The notes under the pieces are model-generated. The model had not been told where the DNA came from, ran no database searches, and worked only from the letters and a program-made list of their open reading frames with translations. Below, one piece after another: positions 1-6,239 of a stretch of DNA of 17,227 bases. A program made the position numbers and the translations under genes. This DNA comes from Nitrospirae bacterium CG2_30_53_67 (GTDB taxonomy: Bacteria > CG2-30-53-67), in assembly GCA_001873285.1 (NCBI GenBank), contig MNYV01000037.1:1-17227 (forward strand), given 5' to 3'. The stretch's first letter is position 1; each line of letters begins with the position of its first letter.

Positions 1-52
1 CCCCGACCCCCGATCGCAGTCGAGGGCAGGCTTGATCGGGGAATCCACCCTT

Positions 53-96
53 CGACAGGCTCAGGGTGACAATTGTCATGGTGAGCTTGTCGAACC
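53..96. repeat. 44-bp imperfect palindrome next to the intron 3' end
   Basis: The left arm starts TTCGACAGGCTCA and the right arm is close to its reverse complement, ending TGAGCTTGTCGAA. The centre is TGACAATTGTCA. By eye 18 of 22 positions per arm pair. Two smaller hairpins, CACCCT...AGGGTG and CATGGT...ACCATG, lie inside it. It is immediately downstream of the presumed intron 3' end on the minus strand, so it may be part of the site the intron entered. Such palindromes are common dispersed intergenic elements; a function as terminator is possible but there is no T-run. Confidence 0.6.
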
Positions 97-100
97 ATGA

Positions 101-135
101 TAGGGGTAGGGAAGGCTTTCGCCTCCCCCCCCTCC
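101..135 (-). ncRNA. Group II intron domain VI-like hairpin
   Basis: On the minus strand, directly after domain V, a G-rich arm ending GGGAGGC is closed by a GAAA tetraloop and followed by GCCTTCCC, then TA and CCCC. The A at 107 would be the bulged branch-point adenosine, placed the expected 7-8 nt before the inferred intron 3' end. The pairing includes at least one G-T wobble. The assignment rests on position and fold, not on a covariance-model search. Confidence 0.6.
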
Positions 136-168
136 GAACCGGACAGGCGGATTTCCCGCATCCGGCTC
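136..168 (-). ncRNA. Group II intron domain V (catalytic hairpin)
   Basis: Read on the minus strand, a 33-nt hairpin starts GAGCCGGATGCGG, has a GAAA tetraloop and ends CTGTCCGGTTC. It carries the AGC catalytic triad near the 5' end and the two-base bulge on the 3' arm that are typical of bacterial domain V. It follows the reverse transcriptase stop by only a few bases, the usual order in ORF-containing introns. It appears intact although the rest of the intron is badly truncated. Confidence 0.85.
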
Positions 169-173
169 TCCAG

Positions 174-1125
174 TTAGCGTTTTCCACATCGGGATTGACG
201 AGCCGCATCTAAGGCTGCGGTTAAGGTGAACAGCCCAAGATCGGCAAAGTAGGTATTCGGCCATGTCAGATGGTCAAAGCCTCGCCCGACTCCCTTCCGC
301 CCGTGCCGCTTCCGCAAGATGCTTCTCAGTCTCATCCTTATCCATCCGTCGAGAATCTGAAATGTTCGCCTCTCGCTGTGGCGGAAGTATTCAAACCAAC
401 CCCTCAAGCTCCGGTTCAGGTCATCGATAATAGCCGTCAGGCTCTTTCCCGATGTCCGTCTTGTCTTCTGCCGGATCACCTCTTTGAGTTTGTCCATGCT
501 CTTCTTGCGCGGCCATCTCCTGTTTCGCTCAAAGTGGTAGCCAAGAAAGTCGAACCCTCCTTCTATTGTAACATCCACGATTCGTGTCTTCTCAGGATGC
601 AGGAAGAGCCCCCTTCCTTCTATCATCGCCTTTACTCCGGTCAGCGCCTTCTCGGCTTCTTCCCGGCTTGAGCACAATATGACGAAATCGTCCGCATATC
701 TGACCATCTCTTGTCCCATTTGCTGCATCTCGTGGTCAATGGGGTTCAGATAAATGTTGGAAAGTAAGGGACTAATGACCGCACCCTGGGGGGTGCCTCT
801 GTCCGGTTCCCATTGGCTCAGACCCTCCATGACGCCTTGCTTCAGGTAGCCCCTTATGAGATCCAATACCCGTCCGTCCGCCACTTGTCTTTTGACTTCT
901 TCCATCAACCCATCATGGGGAATGGTGTCAAAATAGCTCCTGTTGATTCTCCAGCTCTGCCAGATACCTTTCCTGGTTGCTTTGAAATGCCTCGATGCTC
1001 TGATTGTCCACCCCGGCAGCCCCTCCGTCGGCCTTCACTCTGCCCCAGGCCGCTTTGAGACTTCTGCCAGCGTAAACCTTGTCCATCAGACTAAACCACT
1101 TGCCTCCTTCTGACTCTGCACACTC
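174..1125 (-). pseudogene. ltrA: Group II intron reverse transcriptase/maturase, internally deleted
   Basis: Two in-frame pieces of one protein. The first (about 1122 to 928) reads GGKWFSLMDKVY, then KAAWGRVKADGGAAGVDN and ERYLAEL, the typical N-terminus of intron-encoded proteins, and hits a stop at 930-928. The second, in another frame, starts near SYFDTIPHDGLM (about 935) and runs to 174. It holds the GTPQGAVISPLLSNIYL stretch, the catalytic YADD box (about 698-687), a FDFLGYHF motif and the maturase domain with GWFEYFRHSERRTF, ending QSRCGKR. Family knowledge says about 90 residues, with the first reverse-transcriptase motifs, should lie between LAEL and SYFDT; they are absent. The gene is therefore a pseudogene. 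A 244-residue open frame from an internal ATG at 908 to 174 remains but should not make an active enzyme. Confidence 0.85.
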
Positions 1126-1176
1126 TCAGGCGCACGATTCTCCGGCCGAGCCAGACAATGATGAAGAGTAAGCTGG

Positions 1177-1249
1177 ATTGTCCGGTCGGGCCTGTCCTCC
1201 GACTTGATCGGGGGATCGGAGGACAGGCCCCATCGGGGGACCGGACAAT
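1177..1249. repeat. Large intergenic inverted repeat downstream of dsrL
   Basis: The outer arms ATTGTCCGGTC (1177-1187) and GACCGGACAAT (1239-1249) pair perfectly, as do the inner arms GGGCCTGTCCTCCGA (1188-1202) and TCGGAGGACAGGCCC (1216-1230). A second, shortened copy of this unit lies at 5829-5876, so it is a dispersed element. Its place 33 bp after the dsrL stop suggests it could end or stabilise the dsrABL transcript, but no T-run follows. Confidence 0.7.
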
Positions 1250-1281
1250 GACGAAAGAGGAGGGCTGAGCAAGGGAACTCG

Positions 1282-3090
1282 TTATAATCCCATCCCCATC
1301 TCGATGTAGCCGCACGGGCATATGAGGGAACAGATGTGACAGCCGTTGCACTTTGTGTAATCCGTGAACATGACCTGGCCCATGGGCCGGGCGAGGTCCC
1401 TGCTGACGGCCTCCCTCGGACAGTAGATGCGGCACTGATCGCAGTTGAAACACAAACCGCAGCTCATGCACCGCTTGGCTTCGGCAACGGCCTCATCCCT
1501 GGTCAGTCTCTGATAGATTTCCTGAAACCCCCGGATCCTCTCCTCTGCGGGAAGGCTTTTCTTCTCGTGCCTCGGAGCGTCCTTGTAGTAATCGAAGCGA
1601 AGATGGGTCTCTTTTATGGGCCGGATCATAGGCAGGGGCTTATATTCCCGGCCGTTGAGATAGGCCTCTATGGCCTGAGCGGCCTTGCGGCCTTCACCCA
1701 CTGAACGCGAGGAGATCCCCAGGCCCAGGACATCGCCTCCGGCAAAGACCCCATCGAGCCCGGTCTGCCGGTTGTTCCGGATATTGATCCATCCCCACTG
1801 GTTGGCCAGTTCCATCAGGCCGCCCGCAAGATCGGGCTGCTGGCCGATACCTGAGATCACGGCCGTGGCCTCTATGGTGAATTCCGACCCCTTGACAGGG
1901 ATGGGACGGCGCCGTCCGGACTTGTCAGGCTCGCCCAGTTCCATGCGGATGCATTGGATCCCGGCCACGCGTCCGTCTTGCGTCAGAATCTCAATGGGGG
2001 CCGCAAGAAATTCGATCCGGACCCCTTCTTTTTCGGCCTCCAGGATCTCGTGTCCGATGGCCGGCATCTCGGCGCGGGTCCGCCGGTAGAGAATGGCTAC
2101 CTCGGCATGGCTTAAACGCTTGGAGACACGGGCCGAATCCAGGACGGTCTGAGCCGACTCCGTATCGAACTGGTCCGCATCGCCTGCGCCCTTATGGGCC
2201 ATGCGAAGAGAGACTCGTGCCGCATCGATGGCGCTGTCCCCGCCGCCGACCACCACCACCTTATTGCCGAGATCCACTTTGACGCCGGAGTTGATCCGGT
2301 TCAGATAATCGGCGGCCGTGAAGACATTGGCCGCGTCCTCACCCGGGACATTCAGCTTGGCGCCCCGGTGGGCGCCGATGGCCACATAGACGGCGTTATA
2401 TTTTTTACACAACTCCTCAAAAGGGATATCCACACCGACCCTGGTGTTGCAGCGTAGTTCCACGCCCAGATCCAGGATGTTCTTGATCTCCCCGTCCAGA
2501 ACCTTGTCCGGAAGCCGGTAGGAGGGTATCCCGTAGCGCAACATACCGCCGGGTTTGTCATAGGCCTCAAAGATCGTAACCGGATAACCGCGGCGGGCCA
2601 ATTGATAGACACAGGAGAGTCCGGACGGACCTGATCCGATTACGGCCACCCTTTCTTTTCTCACCTTCTCGGTCAGCTTCTTGAATCTGAGCCCGCGTTC
2701 GAGACCGTGATCTCCTACCACCCGCTCAAAGTTGTTGATGGCCACGGGGCCGTCGGACTTGTTCTTTCGGTTGCAGCCATCCTCGCAGGGATGGGGACAG
2801 ATCCGGCCGTGCGTGGCGGGCATGGGATTCTTGTCCGTCAAAATGTGCCAGGCCTCGTCCAGGGCTTCTTCAGGGCTCTTCTTCTGGTATTCCGCAGCAG
2901 CCACAACCGTGAGATAACCGCGGATATCCTCGCTGCTGGGACACTCGTTCCGGCACGGCGGCATCTGCCGGACGTAAACCGGACACTTCCAGCTCTCACC
3001 GCAGGTCACCACGACGTCGGACGGTGACGCGGTTTGGTTTTTCACGATCTCCAACTGTGCGGCCCTTGCCGGGACAGATTGTATTTCCAT
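1282..3090 (-). CDS. dsrL: DsrL-like NAD(P)H oxidoreductase partner of sulfite reductase
   Basis: A 602-residue cytoplasmic iron-sulfur flavoprotein of the glutamate-synthase small-subunit (GltD) type. An N-terminal cysteine-rich cluster domain has CRNECP at about 46-51 and CPHPCEDGC at about 103-111. A FAD-binding Rossmann fold follows (VAVIGSGPSGLS, about 150-160), then an NAD(P)H-binding fold (VVVVGGGDSAIDAARVS, about 280). The C-terminal ferredoxin part holds CMSCGLCFNCDQC and CNGCHICSLICPCGYIEMG. In family knowledge DsrL passes electrons between NAD(P)H and DsrAB. Its place 13 bp after dsrB supports this over a generic GltD homologue. The start at 3090 is chosen because AGGAGGGG lies just upstream; an in-frame ATG at 3147 would overlap dsrB. 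It ends the operon. The clade (oxidative DsrL-1 or reductive-associated DsrL-2) cannot be told by eye. Confidence 0.88.
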   Translation of the reverse strand: MEIQSVPARAAQLEIVKNQTASPSDVVVTCGESWKCPVYVRQMPPCRNECPSSEDIRGYLTVVAAAEYQKKSPEEALDEAWHILTDKNPMPATHGRICPHPCEDGCNRKNKSDGPVAINNFERVVGDHGLERGLRFKKLTEKVRKERVAVIGSGPSGLSCVYQLARRGYPVTIFEAYDKPGGMLRYGIPSYRLPDKVLDGEIKNILDLGVELRCNTRVGVDIPFEELCKKYNAVYVAIGAHRGAKLNVPGEDAANVFTAADYLNRINSGVKVDLGNKVVVVGGGDSAIDAARVSLRMAHKGAGDADQFDTESAQTVLDSARVSKRLSHAEVAILYRRTRAEMPAIGHEILEAEKEGVRIEFLAAPIEILTQDGRVAGIQCIRMELGEPDKSGRRRPIPVKGSEFTIEATAVISGIGQQPDLAGGLMELANQWGWINIRNNRQTGLDGVFAGGDVLGLGISSRSVGEGRKAAQAIEAYLNGREYKPLPMIRPIKETHLRFDYYKDAPRHEKKSLPAEERIRGFQEIYQRLTRDEAVAEAKRCMSCGLCFNCDQCRIYCPREAVSRDLARPMGQVMFTDYTKCNGCHICSLICPCGYIEMGMGL

Positions 3091-3103
3091 GATCGTACCC
3101 CTC

Positions 3104-4180
3104 CTATAATCTGACCTGTGAGGATGTGTTGAATGTGGTACGGGCAAAGCGGTAATTGTCGATATGGTACTTGGTGAACGGAAAGCCCGTGACCTCGAAA
3201 AAGCGTTTCCATCCGATCCGGTCTATCCACTCGCCCATCCGTTCGTAAGGCTTGGCACTCGCTCTGTAGGCTTCAATAATCTTGCTCACGGCGGCACTCA
3301 CCTCGGGCCAGCGGGGCGGATGGTTGGGGAGCCCATAGGTAGCCAGTTTCATAAAAGAGGGACCGCTTCGGGTGCTGGCCGACTTGCCGCCGACCCAGAT
3401 AGACAGGGTGTCGGTTTCGGCGTCACGGATCTCCATGCTCGGGCACTGTCCGTGGCAGGCCCCGCAATACATGCACTTCTCTTCGATGACCTCCAGGGAG
3501 TCCCGGCCTTCCACCTTGCGGGGGCGGACCGCAGCCACGGGGCAGATGGCCACCACCTTGGGATGCTCACAGATCTGCATCTTGTCGTGACTGATCCTGG
3601 GCGGCTTGTGGTGCTGAAGATTGATGGCGATATCCGTCTGGCCGCCGCAGTTGATCTGGCAGCAAGAGGTGGAGATCTTGACACGCTGGGGCAGGCGCTC
3701 GCTGACAAAATCCTCATAGAGCGTATCCATGAGGGCCTTGACCGCGCCGGCGGCATCGGTTCCCGGGAGATTGCAGTGAAGCCAGCCCTGGGTATGGATG
3801 ATATTGGAGACCGAGGGGCCTGTGCCCCCCACGGGAAAGCCGAGGACGTCGTGGACTTCCCGAATCAGGGGATCGATATCCTCCCTGTTTGCGAGCAGAA
3901 ACTCGATGTTGCACCGGCTGGTAAAACGCAGATGACCCTGGCAATACTTGTCCGCGATCGTACAGATCTTCCGCACCGTATCCACGCTCATGGTGCGGGG
4001 GGATCCCGCCCGGACCGTGTAGAGGGCGTCCCCGCTTTCCGCCACATGCACCAGCACACCGGGACGCAGGTTCTCATGATATTTCCAATGGCCGTAATTT
4101 TTGGCCATGAGGGGGTGCAAAAACTTCTTGAAGTCCGGCGCCCCGTTGTCCCTTGGAGCCATTTTTTTCTTTGATTCCAT
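3104..4180 (-). CDS. dsrB: Dissimilatory sulfite reductase beta subunit
   Basis: A 358-residue subunit of the cytoplasmic A2B2 siroheme enzyme that interconverts sulfite and the sulfide level. The siroheme-[4Fe-4S] ligands fit the DsrB pattern: a Cys in WLHCNLP (about 135) and CCQINC (about 171-177). The inserted ferredoxin domain has a Cys in HPKVVAICPVAAV (about 215) and CMYCGACHGQCP (about 234-246). The C-terminus with ERMGEWIDRIGWKRFFEVTGFPFT is characteristic of the family. The start at 4180 has GGGAG about 8 nt upstream; an ATG two codons earlier (4186) is too close to it. dsrB lies 16 bp after the dsrA stop and 13 bp before dsrL, so the three are almost certainly co-transcribed and translationally close. 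No dsrD follows, unlike most sulfate reducers. Length and motifs are complete. Confidence 0.95.
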   Translation of the reverse strand: MESKKKMAPRDNGAPDFKKFLHPLMAKNYGHWKYHENLRPGVLVHVAESGDALYTVRAGSPRTMSVDTVRKICTIADKYCQGHLRFTSRCNIEFLLANREDIDPLIREVHDVLGFPVGGTGPSVSNIIHTQGWLHCNLPGTDAAGAVKALMDTLYEDFVSERLPQRVKISTSCCQINCGGQTDIAINLQHHKPPRISHDKMQICEHPKVVAICPVAAVRPRKVEGRDSLEVIEEKCMYCGACHGQCPSMEIRDAETDTLSIWVGGKSASTRSGPSFMKLATYGLPNHPPRWPEVSAAVSKIIEAYRASAKPYERMGEWIDRIGWKRFFEVTGFPFTKYHIDNYRFARTTFNTSSQVRL

Positions 4181-4196
4181 GATCATCTCTCCCGTG

Positions 4197-5474
4197 TTAA
4201 GAGGTTGTTTCCTCGCCTTCGAGCTCCTTGTCCACAAAGGGCGGAACTTTCTTTTCTTCCCCGGCCATTCTGGGCCGCGTGTACTCCTCGAACTTGATGT
4301 AAGGGTTGCTTCTCGGCGCTCTGACCATCTGCGGATCCGGCAGGAGCCCGATGCCGTCGAGGAAGGCGCCCAGTCCGACCCGGTCAATGAATTCCCCCAC
4401 ACGCTCGTGTTCCATCCCATTCTCGCCCCAGAAGTCCCAAATCCTCCGGACCAGGTCCGTCAGTTTTTCCCGATCCTCCTCAGTCTCCATCTTCATGAAG
4501 GGGACCAGCACGGAACTCATGGTATCGCCGATCTTCAGGCTGCGCTTTCCCCCGATCAGGATGGTCACACCCCGGTCCTTACCGATAGCCAGGGCCTTGT
4601 GCATCACGTTGATACAATGCATGCAATGGACACAGTTCTTATCGTCGATCTTGATCGTTCGGTCCTTCAGAGTCATGCACTGCGTGGGACACCGGGTGAT
4701 CACATTCTTGATGACAAACTGCTCGCCCCTCTGATCGATGAACTTGGCCGCCTCTTCCTGGTTGACCTGGATCTCGTCACGCCAGGTCCCGATGATCGGC
4801 ATGTCGGATCTCTGCATGGAGCAGGCGCAGTCATTGGCACAGCCTGAGATCTTGAACTTGTACTTATAAGGGAATTCGGGACGGTGGAGTTCACTAATGA
4901 AGGTATCGGTGATGTATTTGGTCAGCCCCAGGGTATCGAAGCAGGACATCTCGCAGCGGCCGGGCCCCACACAGCAGGCCAGGGTCCTGAGGGCCGCGCC
5001 CGACCCGCCGATGTCCCAGCCCTTTTCCATGAGCGCCTCTCCGGCCTCGAAGGTCTGTTCATTGTTGGAGCCGAGCATCAGGATATCACCGGTCATGCCG
5101 TGAAACTGCAGGATGCCGGCGCTGTGCTTCTCACTGATGTCGCAGAGTTCCCGAAGGGCCTCGGTGGAATAGACCCAGCCCGAGGGCTCAAGGATGCGGA
5201 TCGTGTTGAACCTCGCCATCTCCGGAAATTTCTCTGTTAGTTCCGAATATCGGCCGATCACACCCCCGCCGTACCCGTCGAGGTTGATCACAGTCCCCTG
5301 CCAGTAGTCGGTGCAGGTCTCGTAGGACTGCTCGAGCTGTCCCAGGAGCTGTTTTATGGCCGGCTTTTTCCTGGAGAGCTGCTTTAAGTCTTTCACGAAG
5401 CTCGGCCATGGCCCCTTTTCCAGCTCGTCCAACATAGGGGTTTTGATCTCATCCGGTTCTTTGGGTCCTGACAT
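4197..5474 (-). CDS. dsrA: Dissimilatory sulfite reductase alpha subunit
   Basis: A 425-residue subunit, first gene of dsrABL. It opens with TPMLDELEKGPWPSFVKDLK, the family N-terminus, then DGYGGGVIGRYSE. The sirohydrochlorin-cluster cysteines are CVGPGRCEMSC (about 166-176) and SGCANDC (about 208-214). The ferredoxin domain has RCPTQC and CVHCMHC (about 260-286). From memory, GGKRSLKIGDTMSSVLVPFMKMETEED and LEQSYET look closer to oxidative-type DsrA such as that of Allochromatium than to Desulfovibrio DsrA, which fits the presence of dsrL; a tree is needed. A GGGAGG lies about 8 nt before the ATG. A CRP/FNR-type palindrome lies at 5628-5649. No residue essential to the clusters is visibly missing. 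The subunit identity is certain; the physiological direction is not. Confidence 0.95.
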   Translation of the reverse strand: MSGPKEPDEIKTPMLDELEKGPWPSFVKDLKQLSRKKPAIKQLLGQLEQSYETCTDYWQGTVINLDGYGGGVIGRYSELTEKFPEMARFNTIRILEPSGWVYSTEALRELCDISEKHSAGILQFHGMTGDILMLGSNNEQTFEAGEALMEKGWDIGGSGAALRTLACCVGPGRCEMSCFDTLGLTKYITDTFISELHRPEFPYKYKFKISGCANDCACSMQRSDMPIIGTWRDEIQVNQEEAAKFIDQRGEQFVIKNVITRCPTQCMTLKDRTIKIDDKNCVHCMHCINVMHKALAIGKDRGVTILIGGKRSLKIGDTMSSVLVPFMKMETEEDREKLTDLVRRIWDFWGENGMEHERVGEFIDRVGLGAFLDGIGLLPDPQMVRAPRSNPYIKFEEYTRPRMAGEEKKVPPFVDKELEGEETTS

Positions 5475-5627
5475 GGCGATTTCCTCCCTTTTATTCTGAT
5501 ATTCTGAACCCGTTAAGTTGGTTTGACCGGCATAAACTGATGCGGTTCATAATTAATTAATAATTCTCATGACTTGGGCATATTAAAGAAATTTCTTATT
5601 TGAATATTGCTATATTAGGATCTATTC

Positions 5628-5649
5628 TTCTGTGATATATATCACAGAA
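5628..5649. promoter_or_regulatory. Perfect CRP/FNR-family operator upstream of dsrA
   Basis: A 22-bp perfect palindrome with core TGTGA-N6-TCACA (N6 is TATATA) flanked by TTC and GAA. This is the recognition pattern of CRP/FNR-family regulators. HcpR of sulfate reducers, known to bind TTGTGA-N6-TCACAA-like sites near hcp and sulfate-reduction genes, is a sensible candidate. It lies about 155 bp before the dsrA start in an AT-rich stretch (5500-5650). I could not assign a clear -10/-35 pair or a regulator. Confidence 0.6.
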
Positions 5650-5786
5650 ATCAAAGTTGCTCAGGATTAAGGGAATTTAGATTATACAGCGTTTCCAACT
5701 ATACCTCAGATCGCAAAAGACGTCTATGACCCCGCCAGCCCCGGGTGTGCGACAAATTTATGGGTAAATATTTCTCTAAGAGCGTC

Positions 5787-5809
5787 ATTCCCCGACTGGA
5801 TCGGGGAAT
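5787..5809. repeat. Short palindromic repeat (GATCGGGGAAT type)
   Basis: The hairpin ATTCCCCGA, loop CTGGA, TCGGGGAAT has a perfect 9-bp stem. A related half, TTGATCGGGGAATCCA, lies at 32-47, and GATCGGGG pieces also lie in the repeat near 1204. It looks like a genome-wide intergenic element nested in the MITE-like unit. Confidence 0.6.
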
Positions 5810-5828
5810 CCAGACAATAAAAAACTGG

Positions 5829-5876
5829 ATTGTCCGGTCGGGCCTGTCCTCCGACTGGATCGGGGGACCGGACAAT
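5829..5876. repeat. Second, shortened copy of the 1177-1249 repeat
   Basis: It carries the same ATTGTCCGGTC and GACCGGACAAT arms and the same GGGCCTGTCCTCCGACT interior as 1177-1249 but lacks the second inner arm, so it forms only the outer stem. This suggests a deletion derivative of one dispersed family. Confidence 0.7.
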
Positions 5877-6009
5877 GACAAACATATGTAACCCTGATGT
5901 GTACCCATAAATTTGTCGCAGACCCGCCGATCCCGGAAACAGCGATAGGATGGCACCGATCTATCATCAGTCCGGGCAGGGGAAGTGTCTGACTGGCCAC
6001 CAGGACGTC

Positions 6010-6033
6010 TTATAGGAAAATATTTTCCTATAA
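6010..6033. promoter_or_regulatory. Perfect 24-bp AT-rich palindrome, candidate activator site
   Basis: The half-site TTATAGGAAAAT is followed by its exact reverse complement. It lies about 185 bp before the start predicted from the sigma-54-type promoter at 6193, within the range where enhancer-binding proteins bind. Two direct copies of TAAATGGAA follow at about 6031 and 6053. A terminator is less likely because no gene ends nearby. Confidence 0.5.
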
Positions 6034-6192
6034 ATGGAACTTTATTTCTATTAAATGGAAAACTTTTTCACACATAGAGCCGCCGGAGTCTCTTCATATC
6101 AAACGGTTAAACGAACCTGATATTTTAATATAATTAGATGGTTACAACCGAATTAAAATTTTATTTCAAATAAATCGGAGAAAAAGATCTGT

Positions 6193-6208
6193 TGGTATAA
6201 TTTTTGCA
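6193..6208 (+). promoter_or_regulatory. Sigma-54-type (-24/-12) promoter
   Basis: TGGTATAATTTTTGCA has the GG and GC dinucleotides at the exact spacing of the RpoN consensus TGGCAC-N5-TTGCA. Transcription would start near 6220, giving a leader of about 20 nt with GAGG before the ATG at 6240. The -24 element is only partly consensus (TGGTAT). Confidence 0.55.
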
Positions 6209-6239
6209 TAATTTTTTAGAAATAATGAGGAAAACTTTT

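Larger units (their letters stand above)
100..1135 (-). mobile_element. Degraded group II intron
   Basis: A retroelement remnant on the minus strand. The 3' part is well preserved: reverse transcriptase C-terminus, then a domain V hairpin and a domain VI-like hairpin. The proposed 5' end is a GTGCGCC at 1135-1129, which fits the GUGYG start of group II introns, but only about 15 nt separate it from the first reverse-transcriptase codons. Most of the 5' ribozyme (domains I-III) is therefore missing. Total length is about 1.04 kb, against roughly 2 kb or more for a complete intron. The 3' boundary near 100 is set from the bulged A of domain VI (107) and is good to a few bases. The flanks are hairpin-forming repeats, which would fit the terminator-like targets of IIC introns, but the class was not established. 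It cannot move by itself. Confidence 0.75.
5743..5925. mobile_element. MITE-like element with 24-bp terminal inverted repeats
   Basis: The left arm at 5743-5766 and the right arm at 5902-5925 are reverse complements at 23 of 24 positions; both contain GACAAATTTATGGGTA or its complement. The 183-bp unit encodes nothing and contains two further hairpins, 5787-5809 and 5829-5876, the latter matching the repeat at 1177-1249. The structure fits a non-autonomous transposable unit or a nested palindromic repeat. No clear target-site duplication was identified. Confidence 0.55.

Noticed and set aside
76-264. Plus-strand 62-codon frame at the left end
   Set aside because: Overlaps the domain V hairpin and the reverse transcriptase C-terminus on the other strand; nothing supports it as a protein.
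813-1058. Plus-strand small open frame in the intron region
   Set aside because: It is antisense to the readable reverse transcriptase fragments and has no family pattern.
3091-3147. Longer N-terminus for DsrL from the ATG at 3147
   Set aside because: It would overlap the end of dsrB, has no family similarity, and a strong AGGAGGGG precedes the ATG at 3090.
3164-4174. A 336-codon plus-strand open frame opposite dsrB
   Set aside because: Entirely antisense to the well-conserved dsrB and without family motifs.
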